Shown in pieces: positions 25,163-33,482 of a stretch of DNA of 64,000 bases. Source of the DNA: Aureispira anguillae (GTDB lineage: Bacteria; Bacteroidota; Bacteroidia; Chitinophagales; Saprospiraceae). A program made the position numbers and the translations under genes. The notes below the pieces were generated by a model. It had not been told where the DNA came from. It was given only the letters and a program-made list of their open reading frames with translations, and searched no databases. Numbering within the stretch: the first letter of the stretch is position 1; every line of letters starts with the position of its first letter. The stretch covers positions 713,501 through 777,500 of the forward strand of contig NZ_AP026867.1 of NCBI RefSeq assembly GCF_026000115.1. Direction: 5' to 3'.

Positions 25163-26335
25163 ATGATATATGTAGAAGAGGCAAAAAAAATTGTAAAAAG
25201 CCTAAAATATAAACAAAGAAGGATCGAGTTGCCGCTAGAGGATGCATTGGGCTATGTATTGGCAGAAGCCATTTATGCGCCAATCAACATGCCTCCTTTT
25301 GATCAATCGGCGATGGATGGCTATGCCTTAAAATTGGGCAAAACGCTAAATTATACGCTTATAGATGAAGTACAGGCAGGAAGCACAAAGAACCCTAAGA
25401 TGAGCAGTGGGGAGGCGGTTCGAATTTTTACAGGGGCTGCCATACCGTCTGATGCAGATGCGGTTATGATGCAAGAAAAAACAGTTAGGGATGGGGAGCA
25501 ACTTCGTTTAGAAAAACAAGCTTTTCCAGGACAAAATATTCGCTTATTAGGAGAGCAAATAAAGAAAGGAGCCTTGGCCCTAGATAAGGGCGTCTTATTA
25601 ACACCCGCTTCTGTTGGTTTTTTGGCAGGAATTGGTGTTCAAACAGTAAAAGTTGTTGAACAACCTAGTATCGCTATTGTTGTAACAGGCGATGAATTGG
25701 TAAAAGCAGGGCAAGATCTGAAACGTGGACAGATTTATGAGAGCAATGGAATTATGCTTGCTGCTGCTGCTAAGGATACGGGATTTAATCAAATAGACCT
25801 AATCAGCTTAAAGGACGATTATCCAAAAACATTAGAGGTGTTAAACGCACAAATAAAAACGAAAGATTTTGTGCTGATCTCTGGTGGTATCTCTGTGGGA
25901 GATTATGATTTTGTAGGAAAGGCATTGTTGGAAATTGGAGTCGAACAATTATTTTACAAAGTTCGGCAAAAACCAGGAAAACCAATGTTTTTGGGAAGAA
26001 CCAGTAATTGTACGATTTTTGCCTTACCTGGCAATCCAGCCGCAGCGCTTTCTTGTTTTTATCAATATGTATTAATGGCACTAAAACAAGCGGTAGGACT
26101 ACCCAATTTTGAACTAAAAAAACTATGGTTACCGTTGGAAGAGGCTTACTCTAAAAAGGGAGAACGAGCACATTTTTTAAAAGCAAAAATAAGCCCAACA
26201 GGTGTGAAAATTTTACAAAAACAAAGCTCTGCCATGTTATTTTCTTTTGCTTATGCAGATGCCTTGATTTATATTCCTCACGATAAAATGACGACAGCAG
26301 CAGGAGAGTTAGTAGAAGTTCATTTATTGCCTTAG
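25163..26335 (+). CDS. moeA: Molybdopterin molybdotransferase MoeA
   Basis: 390 residues, normal for MoeA. N-terminal domain with LPLEDALGYVLAEAIYAP and the MoeA hallmark PPFDQSAMDGYAL (about 45-57). The central MoCF-binding domain is about 170-310 (VVTGDELV, GRGQIYESNG region, ISGGISVGDYDFV, PGNPAAALSCFYQYV). A C-terminal beta-domain follows. It inserts molybdate into adenylylated molybdopterin. First gene of the operon moeA-modA-modB-modC-mobA-moaD. Confidence 0.96.
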   Translation: MIYVEEAKKIVKSLKYKQRRIELPLEDALGYVLAEAIYAPINMPPFDQSAMDGYALKLGKTLNYTLIDEVQAGSTKNPKMSSGEAVRIFTGAAIPSDADAVMMQEKTVRDGEQLRLEKQAFPGQNIRLLGEQIKKGALALDKGVLLTPASVGFLAGIGVQTVKVVEQPSIAIVVTGDELVKAGQDLKRGQIYESNGIMLAAAAKDTGFNQIDLISLKDDYPKTLEVLNAQIKTKDFVLISGGISVGDYDFVGKALLEIGVEQLFYKVRQKPGKPMFLGRTSNCTIFALPGNPAAALSCFYQYVLMALKQAVGLPNFELKKLWLPLEEAYSKKGERAHFLKAKISPTGVKILQKQSSAMLFSFAYADALIYIPHDKMTTAAGELVEVHLLP

Positions 26336-26354
26336 CTTATGAAACAAAAATGGT

Positions 26355-26460
26355 ACGTTGTAAGTAGATGGATAAGCCTAATGATGAATAGATTGAGCGT
26401 GTTTTTTCATGCTAACTGCGTTAAAAATTCTCGCTTTTCGCCTTGTAGGCTAAAACAATA
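26355..26460. repeat. Intergenic repeat element upstream of modA
   Basis: Starts GTAAGTAGATGGA (about 26357), as does the element at 19374. It contains GCCTTGTAGGCTAAAACAAT (26440-26459), the inverse complement of the core at about 19420-19437. This explains why the modA frame can be read upstream of its real start: the extra codons are repeat DNA. Confidence 0.6.
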
Positions 26461-26476
26461 CAGGTCAAATAATGGT

Positions 26477-27235
26477 ATGCCAATAGGAGTGATCTACTTA
26501 GTTGTTCTTTATGTAACTATATTAATGGGGTGTTCGTCAACTCCTAAATCTAATAAAATAATTGTGGCTGCGGCTGCTTCTACTCAATATGTTTTGGATG
26601 AATTGATCGAATTGTATCAGAAGGATCAAGCGGTACGAATTGAATCTATTATTAGTTCTTCTGGGAAACTGACGGCACAGATAGAGCAAGGAGCTCCAGT
26701 TGATATTTTTATTTCGGCAGATACCACTTACCCCAATTACCTTGCTCAAAAGGGGCTAGGGGTAGAACAGCCTGTTGTTTATGCCAGTGGGAAATTAATC
26801 GTATGGACCTATGCGGATCTTAATCTTAGTGGAGGCTTGAATATTTTGACAGATCCAAGTATTCAAAAAATTACAATAGCAGATCCCAAAACGGCACCTT
26901 ATGGATTGTTGAGCCAACAGATATTAAACGATAAGAAAATTTATAATAGCATTCAGTCCAAACTAGTATTGGGCGAAAGTGTAGGGCAGGTCAACCAATA
27001 TATTACAACCCAAGCGGTGACCTTGGGGTTAACAGCCAAATCGGTTGTTATGGCTCCTAATTTGAAGCAAAAAGGTCATTTTTGGGAAATACCCAACTAT
27101 GCCTTAGAACAAAGTATGTTATTAATAAAAAGAGAAAACCCATCGGGTGTGGCTTTGAATTTTTATCAATTTTTACAATCAAAAGCAGCAAAGTTAATTT
27201 TTGAAAAACATGGCTATGCTGTGCAACCAAACTAG
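26477..27235 (+). CDS. modA: Molybdate ABC transporter substrate-binding lipoprotein ModA
   Basis: 252 residues from the ATG at 26477. The frame is open to 26339, but those 46 codons encode non-family sequence lying in a repeat; the lipoprotein signal MPIGVIYLVVLYVTILMGC starts at 26477. The mature part begins KIIVAAAASTQYVLDELIEL, and ISSSGKLTAQIEQGAPVDIF carries the oxyanion-binding serines typical of ModA. It captures molybdate (or tungstate) and delivers it to ModBC. It abuts modB directly: TAG at 27233-27235, ATG at 27236. Confidence 0.93.
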   Translation: MPIGVIYLVVLYVTILMGCSSTPKSNKIIVAAAASTQYVLDELIELYQKDQAVRIESIISSSGKLTAQIEQGAPVDIFISADTTYPNYLAQKGLGVEQPVVYASGKLIVWTYADLNLSGGLNILTDPSIQKITIADPKTAPYGLLSQQILNDKKIYNSIQSKLVLGESVGQVNQYITTQAVTLGLTAKSVVMAPNLKQKGHFWEIPNYALEQSMLLIKRENPSGVALNFYQFLQSKAAKLIFEKHGYAVQPN

Positions 27236-27901
27236 ATGAATTGGACGCCTCTTATATTATCCTTAGAATTAGCTGTTATAACAACTTGCTGTTTGTTAAT
27301 AATAGGGATTCCTATTGCGGCTAAGTTGGCAGAGAGCAAATCTAGATACAAATTTTTGATAGAGGCAGTGGTAAGTTTGCCCTTGGTCTTACCTCCAACG
27401 GTATTGGGCTTTTATTTATTGATTGTTTTTTCGAGGAATCATGCCATCGGCAATTTTTTTTATGAAACATTTGGCGTTCAATTGGCGTTTTCGTTTGAAG
27501 GCTTAGTAGTTGCTTCTGTTTTGTATAGCCTTCCTTTTATGGTGCAACCAATCCAAGCAGGGCTACAAAATCTTCCTATTTCTTTGACAGAGGCTGCTTA
27601 TACGATGGGCAAAGGAAAAAGAACCGTCCTCTGGAAGGTTTTATTACCCAATATAAAACCTGCTTTATTAACTGGAGTTGTCTTGAGTTTTGCGCACACG
27701 ATTGGTGAATTTGGAATTGTCTTGATGATAGGCGGAAAAATTCCAGGGGAGACCTTAGTGGCTTCTATTGCGGTTTATGATGAGGTAGAATCATTAAATT
27801 ATGCACAAGCTAATTTTTATTCAGGTATATTATTGATGATTAGTTTTGTGATTTTGGCAATTACCTATTTTATAAATAGAGTATTTTATACTTCGTCTTA
27901 A
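27236..27901 (+). CDS. modB: Molybdate ABC transporter permease ModB
   Basis: 221 residues, five to six transmembrane helices. The LPLVLPPTVLGFYLL stretch (about 49-63) is typical of ModB. The EAA loop that contacts the ATPase is EAAYTMGKGKRTVLWKVLLP (about 118-137), followed by FAHTIGEFGIVLMIGG. It forms the membrane channel for molybdate uptake with ModC. It starts immediately after the modA stop codon. Confidence 0.95.
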   Translation: MNWTPLILSLELAVITTCCLLIIGIPIAAKLAESKSRYKFLIEAVVSLPLVLPPTVLGFYLLIVFSRNHAIGNFFYETFGVQLAFSFEGLVVASVLYSLPFMVQPIQAGLQNLPISLTEAAYTMGKGKRTVLWKVLLPNIKPALLTGVVLSFAHTIGEFGIVLMIGGKIPGETLVASIAVYDEVESLNYAQANFYSGILLMISFVILAITYFINRVFYTSS

Positions 27902-27919
27902 AGCTCAAAATGAATTGTT

Positions 27920-28780
27920 GTGATTGAATTTGATTTATATAAACAACTAGAAACGACCCAAGGCTGTATTCAGCTAAGGGCTCAAATGGAGTTAACACAG
28001 GGGGATTTAGTGGCAATTTATGGTCCATCAGGTGCAGGTAAAACGACTTTGTTGCGCATGTTGGCGGGCTTAACAAAACCAAGCAAGGGATACCTTAAGG
28101 TGAATGCCATTGATTGGTACAATAGTAAGACCAAGGTTAATTTAGTACCACAAAAGCGCAAAGTAGGGTTTGTTTTTCAAGACTACGCCCTATTTCCTAA
28201 TATGACGGTTTTGGAGAACTTGCGCTTTGCCAGCACAAATATGGAGCTAATTCATCAATTGTTAAAAGAAACCAATTTAGTAAACCTCCAAGCTAAAAGA
28301 CCCGCAGAACTTTCAGGAGGACAACAGCAGCGAGTGGCTTTAGTCAGGGCTTTGGCTATGCAACCTTCTATTCTACTATTGGACGAGCCCTTATCGGCTT
28401 TAAATTATGAGCTTCGCCAAGCGATGCAAACCCTCATTGCTAACTTACATCAACGGTATACGATGACTACCTTAATGGTTAGCCATGATATTCCCGAAAT
28501 TGTGCAATTAGCCACAAAGGTATTGGTCTTAAAGGGAGAAAAAGCAACCCTGTATCACGATCCTATTGCTTATTTTAAGCAGCAAAATTTATTGCAGGAA
28601 ATACAGGTAGAGGGCATTGTACAAGCAATTAAAAAGAATAGCATTCAACTAAAGGTAGGAACCGCATTAATGACCTTTGTTTTGCCTCCCTCAACAAAAA
28701 AAGATATTCAAGTAGGAGACAAAATTAGCATTACCAGTTTTGTGCTACAACCTCAAGTTAGCAAAATAGATAGAATATGA
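27920..28780 (+). CDS. modC: Molybdate ABC transporter ATPase ModC
   Basis: 286 residues. Walker A GPSGAGKTTLL (about 35-45), Q-loop GFVFQDYALFPNMTV, signature LSGGQQQRVALVRAL (about 130-144), Walker B ILLLDEPLSAL (about 150-160), H-loop SHDIPE. A short TOBE-like domain lies near 225-280, as in ModC. The start is GTG at 27920: an in-frame TGA at 27911 excludes anything upstream, and the ATG at 27910 is out of frame. Its last bases overlap the mobA start (ATGA, 28777-28780), so translation is coupled. Confidence 0.95.
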   Translation: MIEFDLYKQLETTQGCIQLRAQMELTQGDLVAIYGPSGAGKTTLLRMLAGLTKPSKGYLKVNAIDWYNSKTKVNLVPQKRKVGFVFQDYALFPNMTVLENLRFASTNMELIHQLLKETNLVNLQAKRPAELSGGQQQRVALVRALAMQPSILLLDEPLSALNYELRQAMQTLIANLHQRYTMTTLMVSHDIPEIVQLATKVLVLKGEKATLYHDPIAYFKQQNLLQEIQVEGIVQAIKKNSIQLKVGTALMTFVLPPSTKKDIQVGDKISITSFVLQPQVSKIDRI

Positions 28781-29358
28781 TTAATAAGAAGCAGCTAACA
28801 GCAGTAATTTTGGCAGGAGGAAAAAGCCAACGAATGGGAGAGGACAAGGCGTTTTTAATGTTCCAGCAACAAACGTTTATAGAACACATTATTCATGCTG
28901 TGCAACCCTTGGTAACAGAAGTTGTTATTATTGGAGCGGTTCATAAATACAAACAATTGGGGCTAACAGTCTATAAGGATAAGATAGCGGATCAAGGACC
29001 TGTTGGTGGGATTCATACGGCATTAAGCATCGTAAAAACACCTTATTTATTGGTCTTGAGCTGTGATATTCCTTTGGTTTCAACTCAGTTGTTGCAGTAT
29101 TTGATTGAAAATAGCCTACCTTGTGATGTGAATGTAATGACCATAAGGGATAAACATCAACCTTTAACGGCACTTTACAAGCGTACCTGTTTATCTGTTT
29201 TTGAACATGCATTAGAGCAGCAACAACTCAAATTACAAGCATTGTTTGAACAAATGGAGGTACACAAAATTCCTTGCCCATTGCCCTTGATTTCATGTTT
29301 AGAGAATATTAATACACCTAAAGACTTTCAACGTATAAAAAATGAAAATCAACATTAA
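28777..29358 (+). CDS. mobA: Molybdenum cofactor guanylyltransferase MobA
   Basis: 193 residues. The nucleotide-binding signature VILAGGKSQRMGEDKAFLMF lies at about 10-29, DQGPVGGIHTAL near 70-81 and VLSCDIPLV near 92-100. It attaches GMP to Mo-molybdopterin to make MGD. It overlaps modC by 4 bp and moaD by 17 bp. This predicts an MGD-type molybdoenzyme elsewhere in the genome; none is in this window. Confidence 0.93.
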   Translation: MINKKQLTAVILAGGKSQRMGEDKAFLMFQQQTFIEHIIHAVQPLVTEVVIIGAVHKYKQLGLTVYKDKIADQGPVGGIHTALSIVKTPYLLVLSCDIPLVSTQLLQYLIENSLPCDVNVMTIRDKHQPLTALYKRTCLSVFEHALEQQQLKLQALFEQMEVHKIPCPLPLISCLENINTPKDFQRIKNENQH

Positions 29359-29581
29359 ATATTTTGGCTTATTGGTTGAACTCATCGGGAAAAATGAAGA
29401 AACTTTGCTTTTGAGTGATGTCTGTACTGTTACTACTTTGATTAATTCCTTGGTAGAGCATTATCCCCAATTAGAGGGCAAGCAGTTTAAAGTTGCCGTG
29501 AATCAGTGTTTGGCGGCTAAGGACGTTTTGATCTCAGAACAAGATGAAGTGGCTTTGTTGCCTCCTTTTGCAGGGGGCTAA
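29342..29581 (+). CDS. moaD: Molybdopterin synthase small subunit MoaD
   Basis: 79 residues with a ubiquitin-like fold pattern: MKINIKYFGLLVELIGKNEE at the start, VAVNQ and the end region EVALLPPFAGG. The C-terminal Gly-Gly is the thiocarboxylation site. Start ATG at 29342 lies inside mobA (17-bp overlap). It needs MoaE and a MoeB/ThiF activator, neither of which is in the window. Confidence 0.93.
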   Translation: MKINIKYFGLLVELIGKNEETLLLSDVCTVTTLINSLVEHYPQLEGKQFKVAVNQCLAAKDVLISEQDEVALLPPFAGG

Positions 29582-29997
29582 GTGTTGTACCCTTTTGTTA
29601 GCAGATTAAGTTATACTATAATTATAAATAGTCGGATAATAATATATAGATGCTTTGGCAATTTGTCAAAGCATTTTTTTGAATTAAAGCATAAATAATA
29701 CTTAATACGAACCTAACTTTTGCTTAACGGAAGCTAGCGATTTTTTGCTCAAAAAAGCCCATTTAGAGCGATTTGGGCAAAGAAAAACCAACTAAGATAA
29801 GCATTAAAAAATTGTTATCAAAGTGAATTTATGAAAAACCTTTATTATAGAGCTTTTTGTAAAAATGACTTGTTTTTTTGTTTTTTTTGTTGTACATTGC
29901 CTCGTCTAAAAAAATGAACGGAAACCTTTAATTTCGGCGTGTTCATGAAGTATCCATTAACCATTATGTTTTAGAAAAAAAAATAAAAATATACACT
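29582..29997. other. Intergenic region after the molybdenum operon
   Basis: 416 bp without a credible gene. It holds the operon terminator at 29650-29680. The last 140 bp are T-rich and include TACATTG at 29893, a weak -7-like box for the next gene. A 24-codon ATG frame around 29831 has no support. Confidence 0.5.
29650..29680 (+). terminator. Terminator of the moeA-moaD operon
   Basis: Stem ATGCTTTGGCA (29650-29660) with TGTCAAAGCAT (29664-29674), one G-T pair, then 7 T. Confidence 0.75.
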
Positions 29998-32514
29998 ATG
30001 CCAGCTAGTAATTTATCACCAAAAGCAGCAAAGGGGCTTTTAGCACTTCAAAAGCAATTGCGATTATTTTTGAAGAATTTTGAGAAGTTAGAAAAGGGAA
30101 GTGCTGAGCGAGCTCAGTATATGCCAAGCGCTCGAAGTATTCGAGAACTGTATCTTGACCTTAGTTTAATGGATCTTACTGCTAGTGCTTCTGCGGCTGC
30201 CCCAACTGCAACTACCCCTGTAGATTCGCCTAAAACTAGCAAAGAAGACAGAAAAGCTCGCCGTGAGAAACGCAAAGAGGCTCGAAAAGGAAAACGAGAA
30301 GAACGCAGAGCCAACCGTAGGGCTGAAGCCGTTACTCGCAAGAAACAAAAGAACGATAAGTCTGGCGCAAAAGAAGAGAGTCAATTTAGGTTTGACAGCC
30401 TTAAATCGCTTTGGAATGCCTATGAGTTTGATAAAATTACCTCGAATTTTAGAGCTTATTTGGACAAAGGAGAGCAATTTTTGACCGATGCAGAGAATTT
30501 TATTAGTTATGCAGAGGTATTTGTTCCTGGTGAATTTAATAAGGAAATTAACGAAATAAAAGAGCTGGTTAAAAAGGCAGAAGGATTTATTAATGTGGCT
30601 CGTAACATCAGCGACCAAGTTGATCGTTATGCTAAAATTGCACAAGATGTAGTTAATATTACCTTGACCTTGCCTAGCAAAATTGATGAACTCAAAGATG
30701 GTGTTGTTGCTGAAGCAACAAAAATATTTGGGGCTGCGAAAAACTTTATTGCAACAGCTGATATAGAGGACGAAGAGTTAAAGCTAAATGTAGAAACGCT
30801 CAAGACTTATTTAGCAAGAGGGCAAGAAAAATTAGGAAGGTTAGAAGAGTTGGTTGGACTTGTTCTGGATGATAAGGATGGTGACAATCTTCCTGACTGG
30901 TACAATAGAATCGAAGCTAAGTATAATGAGTTGTTTGGTGGTTCAACAGACTTGATCCCTGGAACTAAAATTGACGATAAAATTTTGATTCAGATTACTG
31001 GATTAAAAAAATCGGTTGACAAATTTATTGCAGCAGCTTCTGACAAAGCAGAAGAATTGGGCTTGCAAGAAAAAATAAAAAATGCACAACAATGGTTGGG
31101 GCAACTCAGTAAATTTACTGAAGCTATCACTGGTTTTGTCGAAAACCTAAAAGATGGTGATTTAGCAGATATTTATCAAGACCTTAAGGACTTTAAAAAC
31201 TTTATTGATACCGATAAAGATCTTTTTGAAGGAACTACTGTCGATGACAAAATCAAAGCAAAACTTCAAGAATATAGCAAGAAAGCAGAAACTTGGTTGA
31301 TGAATAAATTAACTGGGGGCGATGCGTCTAAAGAAAATGAGGTAAGAGCTATTCTTGGCGATATTGATAAGCTCATCTTGAGTACGGGAGGGGTTGTTGA
31401 TCATTCTTCTAAATATGAAAAAGATGAAGATCGTATTAGTATCCCTGAAATTCACGATGTTTCTCAGGAAGAAATGGGTGAGGTTTTGGCAAAGTATGGA
31501 ATTCGAAAAGCAAATGCTTCTTTTGAGGGAATTCTCTCTGATATGAAGGATCAGGCGGATGAAACAAAAGATAAAGTTGCACATAGATTTAAGGATGCAG
31601 TAAAACGTGGAGCTCAAGCTTCAGATGCGTTTAGAGATGCTAAAGAAGAATACGATCAAGCGGTTAGCAAACACAACGATTATTTTAAAGCAACCAATTC
31701 ATTGGGTCGAAAAATTATCAATGGTTTATTGTCTGTAGCAGGCGTTGCAATCGATTCTTTTGTTCCTGGTGCTGGATCTATTATTTCTTCTGTCGGTTCT
31801 GCCTTGTTGGGCGAATTTGAGGCTGTTAACGATGAAATTGATAAGCTCATGCCAGAAGGATTTGAATTTATTGGTGATTTAACCAAAGATATTATACCTG
31901 GTTTATTGCCCAAGTGGGGAGATGAAAGAGGATTGATTCAGATTGAGGGTAAAGAATTGCTAAAGGGCTTGAATGAGCTATACATCAATGGTGTTTCTTC
32001 TAGGTATAAAGAGGTGATTGCTTTATTAAATGGTATGAAAGCTAAAACTCGAAACTTAGGAAAGAATTTGCGTTCTATGGAACAGGCAGATACAATTGAT
32101 GAAACGGGATTGGCTGCTGTTAAGAAAAAAGTGGTTATTCTTGAAATGAAGTGGAGCGGCTTAAGAAATGATATTATGAAGAAATATATCAACTTAAATT
32201 ATCCACCAATTAACAAGAAAAAGGCTTATCGTTTTGCAAGTCGTTATTTGTATTCTGTGTGGTTAATTCGTTTCCCTCAAAAAGAAATTCGTATTGCAGA
32301 TGCGATGATTGGACAGTTTGAAAAATTTGGTATCATGAAAGAGGCAAAAGCTGAATGGGATACTGGCTTCTGGGCTGGTGTTGGTCGTGGCTTCTTTGGC
32401 TTCTTTGGTGGAGATCCATTTGACTATAGAGCAGAATTGAAAAAAATGAAAGCATGGGCTTCTAAGGAAAATGATGCTTTAAAATCGGCACAAGCTTGGG
32501 CTGGAGTATTCTAA
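29998..32514 (+). CDS. Large alpha-helical protein of unknown function
   Basis: 838 residues with no signal peptide. Residues 1-60 are helical. 61-80 is Ala/Thr/Pro linker. 82-121 is extremely basic (Lys/Arg/Glu, KARREKRKEARKGKREERR). From 130 on it is coiled-coil or helical bundle sequence. Two related units of about 75 residues are visible: one with DDKDGDNLPDWYNRIEAKYN (about 291-310) and KIDDKI, another with ENLKDGDLADIYQDLKDF (about 380-398) and TVDDKI. Residues 570-605 form a Gly/Ala-rich hydrophobic stretch (LLSVAGVAIDSFVPGAGSII) resembling a glycine-zipper or membrane-active segment. The C-terminal 200 residues are helical again. Monocistronic, ended by a strong terminator. A cytosolic or contractile-system-exported effector is possible; nothing proves it. 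Confidence 0.6.
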   Translation: MPASNLSPKAAKGLLALQKQLRLFLKNFEKLEKGSAERAQYMPSARSIRELYLDLSLMDLTASASAAAPTATTPVDSPKTSKEDRKARREKRKEARKGKREERRANRRAEAVTRKKQKNDKSGAKEESQFRFDSLKSLWNAYEFDKITSNFRAYLDKGEQFLTDAENFISYAEVFVPGEFNKEINEIKELVKKAEGFINVARNISDQVDRYAKIAQDVVNITLTLPSKIDELKDGVVAEATKIFGAAKNFIATADIEDEELKLNVETLKTYLARGQEKLGRLEELVGLVLDDKDGDNLPDWYNRIEAKYNELFGGSTDLIPGTKIDDKILIQITGLKKSVDKFIAAASDKAEELGLQEKIKNAQQWLGQLSKFTEAITGFVENLKDGDLADIYQDLKDFKNFIDTDKDLFEGTTVDDKIKAKLQEYSKKAETWLMNKLTGGDASKENEVRAILGDIDKLILSTGGVVDHSSKYEKDEDRISIPEIHDVSQEEMGEVLAKYGIRKANASFEGILSDMKDQADETKDKVAHRFKDAVKRGAQASDAFRDAKEEYDQAVSKHNDYFKATNSLGRKIINGLLSVAGVAIDSFVPGAGSIISSVGSALLGEFEAVNDEIDKLMPEGFEFIGDLTKDIIPGLLPKWGDERGLIQIEGKELLKGLNELYINGVSSRYKEVIALLNGMKAKTRNLGKNLRSMEQADTIDETGLAAVKKKVVILEMKWSGLRNDIMKKYINLNYPPINKKKAYRFASRYLYSVWLIRFPQKEIRIADAMIGQFEKFGIMKEAKAEWDTGFWAGVGRGFFGFFGGDPFDYRAELKKMKAWASKENDALKSAQAWAGVF

Positions 32515-32580
32515 GCATATTGCCTTCTATAAAATCCTGTTGCAAATTAATCAACAATTTGCGCTGTGAAAATTTTAGTG

Positions 32581-32621
32581 TTGAAGATCTGAACAATAGT
32601 TTCAGATCTTCAATTTTTTTT
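32581..32621 (+). terminator. Intrinsic terminator after the 838-residue protein gene
   Basis: 13-bp perfect stem TTGAAGATCTGAA (32581-32593) and TTCAGATCTTCAA (32601-32613), loop of 7, then 8 T. It lies just before the convergent mnmD stop codon. Confidence 0.88.
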
Positions 32622-32634
32622 AGGACTAATTTGC

Positions 32635-33294
32635 TTATTTAATAGCACGAGTCATCTCTCGTTTACCAATAGGTCCAGGGATGCCTTCGACACGAAAACC
32701 AAGACTTTTTAGGCTTCGTTTCACAACTCCTTTTGCACAATAAGTAGTTAATACTCCTGTTGGTTTTAAGGCACGATACATTTTTTCTAACAAAGCAGTT
32801 TCCCATAATTCAGGTTGTACACTAGGCGCAAATGCATCATAGTAAATGATGTCAAATGCTTCTGTATAATCTAACTCTTCAAAATGACAGACTCGTTTAC
32901 AAAAGTCAAAATAAGGAGAGAGGCTGATAACTTCATCCTTTGATTGATGAAGCTTTAGAAATTGTGCTTGTTCTTCTTCCACTCCAAGAATGCTGGGATA
33001 ATTGAGTTGCTGGGCAGTTGCTAAAGAAATGGGATAGGCTTCTACGCCTGTATATTGGATGGCGATCTGTTGTCGATTGGCGGCTAGGTAAGTCATAAAG
33101 GCATTAAGACCTGTTCCAAAACCAATTCCTAAAATGGCCAATTGCTGTTGGTTAGTGGCTTTATACTGCAAAGCGGCATCAATAAATACAGTTTGCGTTT
33201 CTTGAATGGCTCCATGAATAGAATGATAGGTTGCGTTAAACTGTTGGGAGGTTAGGCTGTGCGAGCCATCCTTGGTTTCAATTATTTTTGTCAT
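32635..33294 (-). CDS. mnmD: tRNA 5-methylaminomethyl-2-thiouridine methyltransferase MnmD
   Basis: 219 residues, stand-alone MnmD (the methyltransferase half of MnmC). Hallmarks: DGSHSLTSQQFNATYHSIHG near the N-terminus, AdoMet-binding ILGIGFGTGLNAFMT (about 55-69), IIYYDAFAPSVQPELW (about 148-163) and C-terminal GPIGKREMTRA. It performs the last methylation of the wobble uridine to mnm5(s2)U. No FAD-dependent MnmC half is attached or adjacent. Confidence 0.93.
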   Translation of the reverse strand: MTKIIETKDGSHSLTSQQFNATYHSIHGAIQETQTVFIDAALQYKATNQQQLAILGIGFGTGLNAFMTYLAANRQQIAIQYTGVEAYPISLATAQQLNYPSILGVEEEQAQFLKLHQSKDEVISLSPYFDFCKRVCHFEELDYTEAFDIIYYDAFAPSVQPELWETALLEKMYRALKPTGVLTTYCAKGVVKRSLKSLGFRVEGIPGPIGKREMTRAIK

Positions 33295-33482
33295 TGTATG
33301 GACCTGTTTGTAAAGGAATGAGGAGCGCTATTTTGTTGGAATAGTTAAGTTGTGGCTAAAAATAAATTTGGTAATGCAAAGCTGTAAAGATAAAAGGAAT
33401 ACTCCCTTCTTTAAATCCTTGCATTACCAAATAGAAAAAAATGAATGGTAACAATACTTATACAAATGTATACAAGCCGAAA

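Noticed and set aside
26339-26476. Upstream extension of modA (46 extra codons)
   Set aside because: The lipoprotein signal peptide begins at 26477, and the extra codons consist of a repeat element shared with 19374-19479. It is a chance open frame.
30114-30645. Long minus-strand frames inside the 838-residue protein gene
   Set aside because: They are shadows of the Lys/Arg-rich coding stretch, which has few stop codons on the opposite strand.
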